Assembly: GCA_964017235.1 (NCBI GenBank)
Contig: OZ024931.1
Coordinates: 137,022,033-137,086,032 of the forward strand
Source of the DNA: Sabellastarte sp. h YS-2021
Taxonomy: Eukaryota > Annelida > Polychaeta > Sabellida > Sabellidae
Direction of reading: 5' to 3'
Length of the DNA: 64,000 bases
Shown here: positions 1 through 10,435 of the stretch, piece after piece
How the letters are laid out: the number at the start of each line of letters is the position of its first letter
Numbering within the stretch: position 1 is the stretch's first letter
The notes under the pieces: generated by a model
Told to the model about the DNA's origin: nothing
What the model saw: the letters and a program-made list of their open reading frames with translations, nothing else
The model's database searches: none
Made by a program: the position numbers and the translations under genes

Positions 1-454
1 TAAACCCTAACAGACAAATTGCAAGGCAAACAGACAGGACAAACAGACAAGCCGGGACCACATTCCCGTCCCATCACAACAAGACTGCTTGATTTTGGGG
101 TTCCATATCCAGAGTCAGGATCCAGAATCGAGATCCATATCACACTATATAAACGCCTCATCACATGTGATGAGCCACTCATTCATCACTCCAGAGATGA
201 CAGGTACACTTCAAGAGGAATTCTGCAACAAATTAAGGGTGATTTGGTTTTTTATTGAGTTGAATGTGTTATTTTCATCATGATTTCAGGACAAATAGGA
301 CAACAGAACACCATACCCGCCCCACCACCAGAGTCTCATCCCCCACCCCGAATAAGGAGGAAGCCACAGAATCTATGGTTTATGCCCTGGATACTTCAGA
401 GAGAGGAGAGAGGATGCCACAGAACACACTTGGACAAACTGATAACAACTGACA
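1..454. other. Non-coding lead-in with CAGACA-rich repeat
   Basis: No gene is supported here. The first 60 bases contain short degenerate repeats of the type ACAGACAAG/ACAGACAGG. Read on the other strand these become CTTGTCTGT, the same vocabulary as the degenerate repeat field at 7.06-7.88 kb and 8.66-8.77 kb. The rest is anonymous sequence leading into the LINE fragment. Confidence 0.4.
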
Positions 455-1285
455 TTCCAGGTTACAGAAATTTCATCAGAAAAGAAGTCATCTTTCCCAG
501 TAAGTTTGCTTGGCAACACCATGGAACCAGCTGAATCGGTAAAAAACCTTGGTGTCATCCTGGATGCTGAAAATTCAATGCAAAGACACGTGGCTAATCT
601 ATGTCGCATAAGTTACTACCATCTCCGGGAACTACGAAGGGTCCGCAGGTACTTAAATCATGAAACAGCTGTAAAGGTGGCAAATGCCTTGGTAAGCAGT
701 CGTCTGGATTACTGTAACTCACTGCTTTACAACACAAAAAAGGCATATACTAGCAGACTACAGAGAGTTCAAAATGCCTTATGTCTGACGGTGTGCAAGC
801 TAAATAAATACTGTCATGTTTCACCCTTCCTGCACAAACTACACTGGCTCCCCATTCATTACCGTATACTGTTCAAATATAATCTCCTCATTTATAAAGC
901 AATACATTTGAGTCAACCTCCATATCTCTCCGCTCTAATTAGGCGGAGTGATCTCACACGGGGCAATCGCCTATCAATTTCCTCATCTAAACCAAATAAA
1001 CGCTCAGGGCTACGCAGTTTCATAGCAGGGGCTCCCACAGAGTGGAACAAGCTTCCTCAAGCCATCAGAACCATAGAAAGCATTTCTGGTTTCAGGAAAC
1101 AGTTGAAAACATACCTTTTTAGATTGGCTTATCCTCCACCATAGCCTATCTCCCCTACCGGAGGCTAATATGGAAACGGACATCTTTCTGGAACTGGACT
1201 ATCCCTTTTTGCACATCAGCGCCTTAGAGGATGTTTACATCAAATTCGGTGCTATATAAGTGTTTCTTACTTATTTACTTACTAA
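455..1285 (+). pseudogene. L2/CR1-like LINE, 3' end (RT thumb/C-terminal region)
   Basis: This is the 3' part of a non-LTR retrotransposon ORF2. An open frame at 506-1144 encodes the region C-terminal to the RT active site. It has the hallmarks SVKNLGVILD, VSSRLDYCNSLLYN, LQRVQNALCL, LHWLPIHYRI, EWNKLPQAIR and a terminal FRKQLKTYLF. The frame can be followed a few codons upstream of 506 without an ATG, as expected for a 5'-truncated copy. The catalytic YADD motif and the endonuclease are absent. After the stop a short 3' UTR ends in ACTTATTTACTTACT, a short-repeat tail typical of CR1/L2-type LINEs that lack poly(A). The junction with the Harbinger relic downstream is close to 1.3 kb. Clade assignment between L2, CR1 and Crack is inference. 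Confidence 0.85.
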
Positions 1286-1364
1286 TACCACCAGCCTTTT
1301 TCAACTTAATCGAAGAAAGAATTTACAACCCCCTCAAGAAGTCACACACATTTCAGAAAGCCAC

Positions 1365-2215
1365 TGGAAGTTGGATTCAAACTGGCAGTTATACTCAGAC
1401 ACTTGTCCACAGCAGAAAGCTACACTTCATTGCAGTACCAGTGTAGGGTTGGCAGAACTACCATATGTAAATTTGTCTCCAAGGTGTGCAAAGCTATCCT
1501 GGCAGAATTTCAACACAAATAAAGGACTGGAGAGCCATTGAGCAGAAATTTAGAAACAGATGGAATGTCCCACATTCTGTAGGTGCACTGGATGGCAAAA
1601 CATATTGCAATAAATAAGGCAATGAAGTAAATATTGTCAACTACAAGGGTTATTTTTCACTGGTACTGCTAGCCCTAGTCGATGCAGAGTACAAGTTCCT
1701 GTGGGTGAATATGGGGTCCAGTGGTTCATAATCTGATGCACAGATATTCATCTGTAGCAAGCTGAAAAGGAGAATTGAGAATGGCACCTTGGGACTACCA
1801 CCACCAGAACCACTGGGACCAGGAGGGTCAGATCTACATTACTTTCTGTTGGGAGACAACACCTTTGCCCTTATGCCCTGGCTGGTTAAACCCTACAGTA
1901 GAAGACTACTGATCAGGGAGAAGAGAATAGACAACTACAGAATATCCAGGGGCAGGAGTGTGGTCGAGAATGCCTTTGGTATATTAGTGAGGAGATTCAG
2001 GATACTGCTGACAACTATGGAACAAAGGTCATGGGTTGTAAGAGACATTGTGTTAACGTGTGTGGTACTACATAACATGCTGAGAAGTCATGTGGTTGGA
2101 GCAGAGAGATGATATTCAACCTCCACAGGCCGACCAGGAGAACAACCAACCCGATGACCCTTCAAGGGAGGCTAATTATCAACGAGAGCTACTGATGGAC
2201 TATTTGAATCACGTA
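1365..2215 (+). pseudogene. PIF/Harbinger transposase relic (DDE_Tnp_4, HARBI1-like)
   Basis: Three-frame reading gives a continuous match to a PIF/Harbinger transposase. In order there are [34 protein letters not shown], then after a frame change [20 protein letters not shown] (first catalytic D region), NYKGYFSLVLLALVDAEYKF, LLGDNTFALMPWLVKPY (second catalytic region), the RGRSVVENAFGIL segment carrying the catalytic E, and a C-terminal QRELLMDYLNHVG. The longest clean stretch is 1789-2112. Breaks seen: a stop after the ILAEFQHK segment followed by a frame change, a stop soon after LDGKTYCNK, another after NMGSSGS, and a frame change near 2.1 kb. The second Harbinger gene (Myb-like) was not seen, and terminal inverted repeats were not found. 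The copy is dead and old. Confidence 0.9.
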
Positions 2216-2986
2216 GGGACAGGATTTGAGAAGACTGGGAGGAGCTCATGTTGTAATCGATCAGTCCCTTTCAGGACTACCCAATTTTTCCAAGAACTTT
2301 TATTTGAAATGTGTTACAAAAGTATCAAACAAATTTTATAACCATTTCAATTCCAGTCCAAATTCAGTGTCATCACAATGCAGACCCAGTTTTCAAGTAC
2401 ATGCAGCTCATAAGCTCAAAATTAAACCTCAAACAAATAGAGGTTTGAACCCAAGCCCTTAGCAGCCCTTTGCAACTTGATTTATTTGTTTTACGACCAG
2501 TTGTATATTTCATTTTAAACAATTTTGAGGCCATCAAAATATTAGGGTTGACTATAATCACTACAGGAAAAAGTTTAACAGCAACATGAGATAAAGTTAA
2601 GTCAATCACTTAACCAGGTTGGTTAAGTCCCCCCTAAGTTTGTTTGTCTATCTGTCAGTCACTGTGGCATTCAGAAATGGTAGTGTTAGTTACAATTTCA
2701 CTCCTTTGTGTTTGTTTGGGTAATAGTTTCTCTGTCTCTCATTTACTCTGTCACATATCTTGGTCAAGTTTAGAGGGGGTCAGTCTTTCTGTCTTTTCGT
2801 TAGTCAGTCCACCCACGCATAGATTCCACTTTAATCTTTTTGATAAATTTTTTTTTAGTTTTAAAATATTTTTATTATTTTTAACCTTTTTTCTCATTTT
2901 GTATTTACAATTTGTTTATTAACTTTTCTTTCTAGTTTGATGTGTGTGTCTTCGATATTATTTTGAACTGTGTATCAAACATTCAC
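2216..2986. other. Anonymous AT-rich interval
   Basis: No gene recognised. Positions 2640-2930 are very pyrimidine-rich with long T runs and give a hydrophobic 92-codon open frame that I regard as a composition artefact. Confidence 0.4.
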
Positions 2987-3095
2987 TCAATCATTCACAC
3001 AATTTTTGCTATGTTTATCAGAGAAGTGCAGGTGTTGGACAGTGTATATTGTTTGTTTGGGGAACAACGTGCAGCTGAATAAATGTTTTGGAAAG
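2987..3095. repeat. Left copy of ~105-bp direct repeat flanking a LINE
   Basis: This block begins TCAATCATTCACACAA, contains GGGAACAACGTGCA and ends GTTTTGGAAAG. The same block in the same orientation lies at 6815-6913, on the other side of the minus-strand LINE. The copies agree at most positions by eye, with a short extra segment in the left copy. Confidence 0.75.
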
Positions 3096-3262
3096 ATTTA
3101 GATGGCCCTTACAATCTAATCGAATCTAATGTGGACTTTTATAGCACTTAATCTCCATCACTGGTGGACTGTAAGGCAGAACTGAACATAAAGCAAGGCA
3201 GTTAACATTAATCGGAGGACATTGCCAGGTCATACCAAGGAATCAAAGGGTGACAAGGGAGG

Positions 3263-4051
3263 CTATGACAGATAGTCTTTTGCAAACAGGTAAGTTTTAA
3301 GCTTCTTTCTGAAGGAGGCAACTGATACTGCACTGCATACATCATGAGGGAGTTCATTCCAGGTCTTAGGAGCATTAAAGGCAAAGCTGTGATCAAAATG
3401 TTTGACAGACTTGAAGACTGATGAGCGGAAAGGAGGGACAGTAAGGTATTTACGATCTGGGTGACTACGCCTGGTAATATAGGAGCAGCTTCTGGGAGAC
3501 ATGAAAGGCTGACAGTAGGAAGGAGAACCGCTATGTAGAAATTTATAAACTAGTGTTGCAGTTTTGAACATACATCTATACTTCATGGGCAGCCAGTGAA
3601 GTTGCTTCAGAATGGGTGTAAGATGACAATACTTTCTATGATTTGTAACAATATGAGCAATTGTATTCTGAATACTTTGCAATTTGTGCAAATTGAAACT
3701 TGACAAACCCCTAAACAGAGAGTTACAGTAGTCCAGACGGCAACTAACCATTTGGTGCATTTGTTGCAAGGACTGCCACTTCTGGGGTAAGATACTGTCT
3801 TATTCTATGAAGGTCAACATCTGAAGAAAGCATGCTTTGCAAGTTCTCTTGACATGTTCAGAGAAGGAAAATTCTGCATCAAACCACACACCTAGATTTC
3901 TGACAGAATCAACCGGATGAAGAAGGCTACCAAGAATACTGACTGGAAAAAGGGAGAAAATCTTCTGACGCTGAGACTTAGAGCCAAAAACAACTAATTC
4001 AGTTTTTCCTGGGTTGAGCTTCAGTTTACTGAGAGACATCCATCGTTGCAC
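3263..4051 (-). pseudogene. LINE ORF2: RT catalytic end and C-terminal region
   Basis: The two minus frames here (4051-3800 and 3769-3263) carry the end of the reverse transcriptase, from KLKLNPGKTELVVFGSKS through SVRNLGVWFDAEFSFSEHVK, and then the conserved thumb region DYCNSLFRGLSS, QSIQNTIAHIV, APKTWNELPHDV. They are separated by one stop near 3.8 kb. The FYADD-type active-site motif lies just upstream, near 4.13 kb on this strand, in a third frame. The C-terminal region is intact to its natural stop. Confidence 0.85.
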
Positions 4052-5238
4052 ATCAAGTAGGCAGGCATTTAGCTTGGCGACTGCAGCAGAGGCATTCTTA
4101 TGGGAGAGATGGATGTATAGCTATGCATCGTCTGCATAGAAGTAAAATTTATTATGCGGATCAAGGTGGATGATTTTGCTAAGTGGTGTAGTATAGAGCA
4201 ATGGATTGAGAACTGAACCTTGGGGAACGCCATAAATGAATCTGCTTAATTCAGATAGTGTGGAACCTGTCTTGACAGACTGGCGTCGATCACTCAAGTA
4301 GGAAGGAAGCCACTTTAGAACAGTTCAACCAAAACCAAACCAGGATTTAAGGTAACCAAGAAGAATATTATGATCTATGGTATCAAATGTGGCCGATAAA
4401 TCCAGAAGAACTAGAGCCGTAGGTTCACTGCATGCCAAAGAGAGATGGACCTCATTTTTTATTGACAATAGAGCTGTTTATGTAGAGTTTCCTGGCTTAT
4501 AAGCTGACTGATATGGATTATCCAGTTTGTTGTTATTGATGTATGATGTAAGTTGCTTAGCAACAACTCGCTCAACCAACTTTGATAAGAAACAAAGACC
4601 AGACACTGGGCAATAATTCTTAAGGTCATTTCTTGGCAGAGAAACCTTTTTAATAAGTGAGGGGACAACCACTTTTTTGAAAATAATTGGGAAAGAGCCT
4701 TCAATTAGAGAATAATTCACCAACTTGGAAATAGACTGAAGGAGTATATCCAGCCAATCCTTGAGGAGGAATATAGGTTTGTGGTCCAATGGGCACGATT
4801 TAGTGGGAGACTTATTGATGCACTTACTGACCTGGTCTTCAGTCACAGGCTTAAAGGTATTGAAGGCAGCAGGCACCGAATCTGGTGTATCATTGAAAGA
4901 ACCAGAAGTAGAAAATGTGTCCCTGATTTTGTGTATTTTATTGGTGAAGAAAGAAGCAGATGTGTCCGCAAGGCTTTTTTCTGAGCTATGAGCTGGCAGA
5001 ACAGTCTCAAAGGTGCGATACAGTACCTTCCTCAATGACTTCCACAGCTTCTTGGGGTTCTTACTATTTGCAGTTTTAAGATTGGTATAGTAGGAACCCT
5101 TGTCTTTTTGGCCAGGTGATTACACCAGGCAATTTGCTTATGGAGCCTTGACCTGTTCAATTGTGTCTTATGTTTTCTCCAAATTGTTCAAATTGCTGCC
5201 TTGGGGATCGGGCCATGTGATATGTATCAGACAACCAC

Positions 5239-6101
5239 TCATCTGACTGCCGTTTTGCCATGCATGAGATGATCAACCATGTACTGATCATACAGTTCAG
5301 CCGCAGTTCCTTCAGGGGACCATACAAATGGTATACTACTAAGGTCATTGTGACACTGGTCGATATCAATCATGTGACATGTATGATAACAGACCATTTT
5401 TGCGATGCAGGTAGTTGAGGTGGAGAAATCTAGTTTGCATTGTATGGCAGCATGGTAAGATATAAAGTCTCCAACACTAACATTACGGACAAAATCAGTG
5501 TCACAAGGAGATATCAAAACGACACTTTGAATCAAACTGCAACATTGAAGGATGTCATTAAACCTGGATCTATCACCACACTCAACATGCAAATGAATAT
5601 TTATGTCACCACAAATCATGAAATTGGAACCACGTGAAGACAGAAAGCCACAAAGAGCCAGAAAATCTTCCAGAAACTTAGTAGTGCAAGAACCAGGAGG
5701 ACAATACACACAAGCAGCAACAAAGCTATTGTACTCGGATCTGCAAGATAGTATGATGATTTCAAATGATCTAAACACCAGTGAAGAGACAATACTAGGA
5801 GAAAAGGATTTTCTGCAAGAAAGCCAACACCACCACCCAAACCAATACACCTTGGCTTTTGGATTAAGTTGTAATTTATGGGTGTGAGAGAGTTTAGGAG
5901 TCCATCAGGGTCAGCAGGTCTAGTCTCAACCAGGCCCAGGATATCCAAGTCACTGCATTGTGTAAGGTCATGCAGGAGAGGGCCTTTATTGCGAATGGAT
6001 CTGCAGTTGATGAATCCAAAATTGGTTGGTCCATGGTTTACAGTGACATCGCAAGAGGAGCCGGAGTAGATTTTTTTAGTTTCAATTGTGGAGGGACCCA
6101 T
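5239..6101 (-). pseudogene. LINE ORF2: APE-type endonuclease
   Basis: Two overlapping minus frames (6101-5616 and 5850-5239) encode an apurinic-type endonuclease. Landmarks are FGFINCRSIRNKGPLLHDL, LDILGLVETR (catalytic E region), an IGLGGGVGFL segment, VAACVYCPPG, and SNFMICGDINIHL, which resembles the GDFN motif. A frame change lies between the two frames. The presumed ATG at 6101 is preceded by a region with short tandem repeats that may be the element's 5' UTR. Confidence 0.8.
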
Positions 6102-6333
6102 TTTGAGTTACCGAGGTAACAATATTTACGCACCAATAGAGTAACCTTAATGACTAGCATTGCCAAAAAACACTCTACCAAATCCAAAAAACAAGAAGAA
6201 ACAAGGACTATGCAAAATTAAACTATGACAAGAAAAGAAATGGAAAAAGATCACAAAAGCCTAAGGGTTAACAAACCATGAAAGCAGAAAGACCCATGTG
6301 TTACAATCAATCAAAAGCAAGAGTTAGAAACAC

Positions 6334-6522
6334 CATGTAGAAGTCTATAGTCAACATAAACACTAGGACATGAAAAACCATAGAATAGTCACTGAGACAT
6401 ATCAGGTGATAACCATGTACAAGTTTCTAGTCAACATAAGAAAAAACCCATTTAAAACCATGAAATAAACACTGGGACATGAAAAGCCATAAAATAATGA
6501 CTAAAATACATCAGGTGATAAC
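6334..6522. repeat. Two diverged copies of an ~80-110 bp tandem repeat
   Basis: Copy one (6334-6412) and copy two (6414-6522) both run from CATGTA.AAGT..TAGTCAAC through GGACATGAAAA.CCATA.AAT to ATCAGGTGATAAC. The second copy has about 30 extra bases. The block sits directly upstream of the minus-strand LINE start, so it may be promoter repeats of its 5' UTR. Confidence 0.6.
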
Positions 6523-6814
6523 GGGGGATGTGAATGAAATCAGCAAAGGGTTAAATAAATACTACCATGATAACGGGGAATGTGGGCGATAACTAGGTAT
6601 TTCAATAATTCTGAAGAAATGAGGCAGATTGAAGCAATATTGTAGATATATTAAATGTTAGGGTGATATATATGAGATAAAACGAGCATAGGGGACTTGA
6701 AAGACTAGCAAATATTATTATTCTTCAGTTTTAATTCCCGGATCGTTGAAAAGCAATACCCGCCATGGCCTCACACCACCTGTCTCTTACAAGAGCCCTT
6801 TAGGTGCTACTTAA

Positions 6815-6913
6815 TCAATCATTCACACAATTTTTGTTATGTTTATGGGGGAAGTGAAAGAGTTGGATGGTGTATTTTTTGTTTAGGGAACAACGTGCAA
6901 TTGTTTTGGAAAG
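6815..6913. repeat. Right copy of ~105-bp direct repeat flanking a LINE
   Basis: Same orientation and content as 2987-3095: TCAATCATTCACACAATTTTTG, with GTTATG, GGGAACAACGTGCA and TTGTTTTGGAAAG following. Between 6914 and 7060 nothing further is recognised. Confidence 0.75.
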
Positions 6914-7059
6914 AAGGGCCTTTTAGGTGCACCTTAAGGCAGACTAATCTGCTGACTCTGCTAGCTGAACTGGAAGGGAGGTCTCGCTTGTACTTGCTGA
7001 ATGGTAGTTGGTACTGGTGATGGTGCTGCCCTTTCATAGCCTCCAAATTTTGAAACAGA

Positions 7060-7880
7060 CAGGGCGTAAGAGGAATAAATATTGCAGAGTTGTCAGTTAC
7101 AGTTCCTGGTTTGTCTGTTAGTGTAACAGGCCTGTTAATTATTGTTTACAGCTTGTCTGTTTCACTTTAGGGCTTGTCAGTTTACATATTTCCTGATGCT
7201 AGGAATGAGGCATTTTAAGTTCCTGACTGGCCTGGAAGACTTTTCGGGAACACTTACAGACAGGCTGGCCAAAGTTACTGACCATACGGTATGTTTTCCT
7301 GCATAGTCTGTTTGTCATCACCTACAGTCAGGATCACCATATTTGGGACAAGCCAGATACTTGATACAGACAGGCCTATTGTGTTAACAAACAAGCCCCG
7401 AAGTGTTACCTACAGGACTTTAAGTTAACCAACAGGAGTGTTGCTACTTAGATGTATTGTCTGTAACAAGGGTCGGAAATGATTATAGAAATATTAAACA
7501 GGTTTGATATTGCACCGACTCTTGCCGACAGGCCTGGAAACTACTACCGACTGTAATCAACTATGTTAACACCAGCCAGTAACTGTGTATTTTTGGAGAG
7601 TTGGGACCAATGTTTACATGGTTGGCTAGGGTTGGTTGTAATTTCCCAGCCTGTTCGGGAGAGTCGGTGAAATATCAAACATGTTTGATATTGCTATGAC
7701 CGTTGCCGACCCTTGTATCCACCGCTAAATTATCCACCTAGCAACAGGCCTGTCGGTTAACTTATGGGCCTGTTGGTTACACTTCCAGGATTGTCTGTAA
7801 CCCTTCCAGGCTTGTCGTTATTATTTGCAGGCCTGTTGTAACATGAAGCTGGCTTGTCTTTTGTAACTTAAGTACTGCTC
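7060..7880. repeat. Degenerate CAGGCCTGT/GGCTTGTC repeat field
   Basis: Motifs such as ACAGGCCTGT, CAGGCTTGTC, GGCCTGTCGGTTAAC and GGCTTGTCTGTTT recur irregularly every 20-40 bases, interrupted by a small MITE at 7466-7715. The field resumes at 8660-8770 beyond a second MITE. The order and spacing are too irregular for a simple satellite; it looks like an old eroded tandem array. Confidence 0.55.
7466..7715. mobile_element. 250-bp MITE with ~72-bp terminal inverted repeats
   Basis: The left end starts ACAAGGGTCGGAAATG and the right end, reverse-complemented, starts ACAAGGGTCGGCAACG. The arms stay alignable through AATAT.AAACA.GTTTGATATT and CACCGACTCT for about 72 bases. The right arm contains a perfect 22-base palindrome at 7671-7692 (AATATCAAACA and its complement). 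No coding capacity. Flanking TA is present on the left, but a convincing target duplication is not. Confidence 0.65.
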
Positions 7881-8066
7881 ATTTGCAGTCGACTTTCAGC
7901 ATGATGGGAGGTAAAAATATGATAAAAAATTATGTCAAGAATGACAAAGAAACAGTGAAAGTGATTAATTTTCAGGTGAAGTTCCACATATATGGTATAA
8001 TTAATTAAGAAACCTGGAAAAGTAATTTTATTTGGTTAAGTAAAACTAAATCTCAGCTTATTTCAG

Positions 8067-8652
8067 GATATAAATTTTTGGGCAAAAAGAGGATCAAGTG
8101 TCGACCAATCAACAAATCTAAAACTAGGTCAATAGTAAATACTTGGATCCCATCGCGTGACCAGATTACAGGGTGTTTACTGTTTACCTTCAGTTCCAGA
8201 AAAATTTGCTTTCTCAGAGGCTTGAAATTATTTAGTATAAATGTATAGGAAAATTTCTCAGAGGGACGGAATTTTAAAGGGGTCCTTCCCAGAAGCTCCA
8301 AATTGGAGTATAAAAGCCGGCAACAATTGAGAGAGACTCCATTGTCATGTGAGCTATTGTTAAAAACACATCTTCCTCTGCTTGTTTGAAAAGATGGTAA
8401 CATATTTAATAAAAATTTCCATATTTAATAAAAATTCTCTATTTAAAGTGGCTGTTTCATTCATTGATCCGAAGCAGACATACATTGATTATTTCTTATA
8501 TAATGTCAAAGCTTGGAAATTATAACTAAAATAACGAACAGTAAATTTGAATGACTAGGTCACGTGATGGGATCCAAATATTTACTAGTGACCTAGTTTC
8601 AGATTTGTTTATTGGTTGACACTTGATCCTCTTTTTCTCAAAATTCTATATC
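8067..8652. mobile_element. ~586-bp MITE with ~110-bp terminal inverted repeats
   Basis: The left arm (about 8067-8175) reads GATATAAATTTTTGGGC, then AAAAAGAGGATCAAGTGTC and TTGGATCCCATC.CGTGAC. The right arm (about 8545-8652), reverse-complemented, reads GATATAGAATTTTGAG and then the same landmarks. The core is about 370 bases, with no recognised gene. A 116-codon minus frame (8403-8053) spans arm and core and resembles nothing known to me. Confidence 0.7.
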
Positions 8653-8924
8653 TTTCTCCAGGCCTGTCTGTCAGTGTGGCTTGTCGGGACCTGCTGCGGC
8701 TTGTGTGTTAGGGGTTTAGGTCTTGCCTGTTAGGGCTTTAGGGCTTGTCCTGGTAGTTTCCAGACCAGTCTGTACAAAACATCCAGTGCCCATGGCAGGT
8801 TGGCCTCTAGATCCAGCAGGTGTGAATGTTTCACGTACTGTCGGGAAGTTGATGCTGACCCAAAAATTTCCCACCTTTTTTGGTAGATTTTTGTCCCTGA
8901 TTAGCCGACTTTTGCAGCCGACCT

Positions 8925-9245
8925 TACATATATATATATATCAATGTACATGAAAGGTTTACATATATGTATATATTAGTGTACATGAATGATATACATA
9001 TATGTATATATATGTCAATGTACATGAAAGGTTTACATATATGTATATATCAATGTACATGAATGGTTTGCGTATATGTATATATATCAATGTACCTGAA
9101 TGGTTTACATATATGTATATAGCTGTGTACATGAGTGGTATACATATATGTATATACATGTCAATGTACATGAAAGGTTTGCATATATTTATATATCAAT
9201 GTACCTGAATGGTTTATGTATATGTAAATATTGGTGTACATGACA
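8925..9245. repeat. Minisatellite, ~37-bp unit with ACATATATGTATATAT
   Basis: About nine tandem units of TCAATGTACATGAA.GGTTT followed by ACATATATGTATATA. Both strands stay open for 65-70 codons because of the repeat (Met-Tyr-Ile-rich), which is not evidence of a gene. A single further GTACATGAAAGGTTC unit recurs near 9.48 kb. Confidence 0.85.
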
Positions 9246-9559
9246 GGTCTCTTTATGTTACCAATACATTGTAAAACTATTCATGTACAATGAATTTTAA
9301 AGTTTTTGGGAAAAAAGACGTTCAAACGTTGATGGATTTTAGCCAGATATAATTGAGTTATTCTATAGAAATTAAGAAACAATGTGGTTACTTTTCATTT
9401 AAAAAAGAAATAAAGATAGAAGATATTTTTGAGATATGCATTAAAATTATGGTGAGTGTACATGAAAAGTGGTATTACAATGTATGTACATGAAAGGTTC
9501 AATTCATTAGTATATATATATATATACTGATTTACATATTGTTTTGGACACAATAAGTC

Positions 9560-10435
9560 TTTTCATTAGAGAGTGGTTCATAACCTGCATTCGTCTGAAG
9601 AGACAGGGAGCATCAATGTCAGTTGCATCACCTGAAAAATTGATAGAAACAATTTGACTATTTTGTTTTTTACCATGTAATGAACAGTACTAGTATCCTG
9701 AAGATCATGTGGTCTCATCAGTTTTCCCAGTACAGTTTTCAAAAACTAACTTCACGTTTGAAGGCCTTTTCATCGCATGACATATCAAGTTGGTAGAAAG
9801 TAAATATCTTCAATGTCATATCTGTTGATAAGGCATATTTGATATTTGTCAGAAGAAGATACACACCTTGTTGAGACATATTTGCTGAGTGGGTAAATCT
9901 TGTGCTAAATTTTGAAAGCAGGTGGTCCATTTACAGTATGAAAAAAATGCATTCTTCCAGTATTCATCATGAGAAAATAGTATATGCTATTTTCTCACTC
10001 AACATTGTTTCTTTTTGTTTGTCTACCACACCTTCATGATACATGAAGTTTCTCTTAACCTGACTTCAGTGGTTTGATATTGTGAAGCATTTTTTTCAAT
10101 CTCCACATACACATTCTCCCTTATCTTCTGCAACTGATTTCTCACAACACTGACATGTTTGTAAGTTGTTAGTATATCATGTTTGGTTCCTTATAATAGG
10201 GTGCTGATAGTTTCAGATAACCTGAGAAATGCAAATTTGTGTGCAGTACAACCAGAAATTGTGATAATGTAATTTGGGTGAGTAGGCCATTTGCTTCTGA
10301 CAGTGACTTTGAATCCCATTTAGCTGACTGCTGTACAATCACCTAAAGACATGTAACAATGGCCTCATACTGATTCACAAAATCTTCCAATGCAGTGTGG
10401 CGCTCAACCCACCTCGTATCACGAAGGGTCTTCAG
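9560..10435 (-). pseudogene. hAT-type transposase relic (ZMYM1/THAP12-like group)
   Basis: Minus-strand reading gives TLRDTRWVERHTALEDF near 10.4 kb, followed by NQYEAIVTCL, a degraded helical region with ALSEANGLL-like text, the diagnostic CGRQTKRNN motif near 10.03 kb, and then MDHLLSKFSTRFT at 9930. This order (TRW.ERH, then the CGRQT motif, then a DHL..F.SRF segment) is that of hAT-derived transposases and host zinc-finger MYM-type proteins. Many stops and frame changes mark it as dead. The N-terminal zinc finger and the C-terminal dimerisation domain are not seen, and no terminal repeats were identified. Confidence 0.75.

Larger units (their letters stand above)
3100..6120 (-). mobile_element. 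L2/CR1-like LINE, nearly full-length ORF2, broken
   Basis: Reading from 6101 down to 3263 on the minus strand gives one LINE ORF2 in several frames. The N-terminal APE endonuclease starts MGPSTIETKK at 6101 with FGFINCRSIRNK and GLVETRPADPDG. Next comes the linker (5035-4478) with FFTNKIHKIRDTF, then the RT with LVLLDLS.TFDTIDH, GVPQGSVL, FYADDA and KLNPGKTELVVFGS. The C-terminal part (3769-3263) has LDYCNSLF, LHWLPMKYR and FRKKLKTYLF. The reading frame changes several times and has internal stops, so the copy is dead. The 3' UTR ends in ATTAGATTCGATTAGATTG rather than poly(A), a CR1/L2 habit. Plus-strand ORFs across this interval are shadows. Confidence 0.9.

Noticed and set aside
2644-2922. 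92-codon hydrophobic plus frame
   Set aside because: Lies in a T-rich tract; the amino-acid content follows from base composition and there is no domain or splice context.
9002-9208. Open frames on both strands in the 37-bp minisatellite
   Set aside because: Open only because the repeat unit lacks stops; Met-Tyr-Ile repeats on both strands are a repeat artefact.
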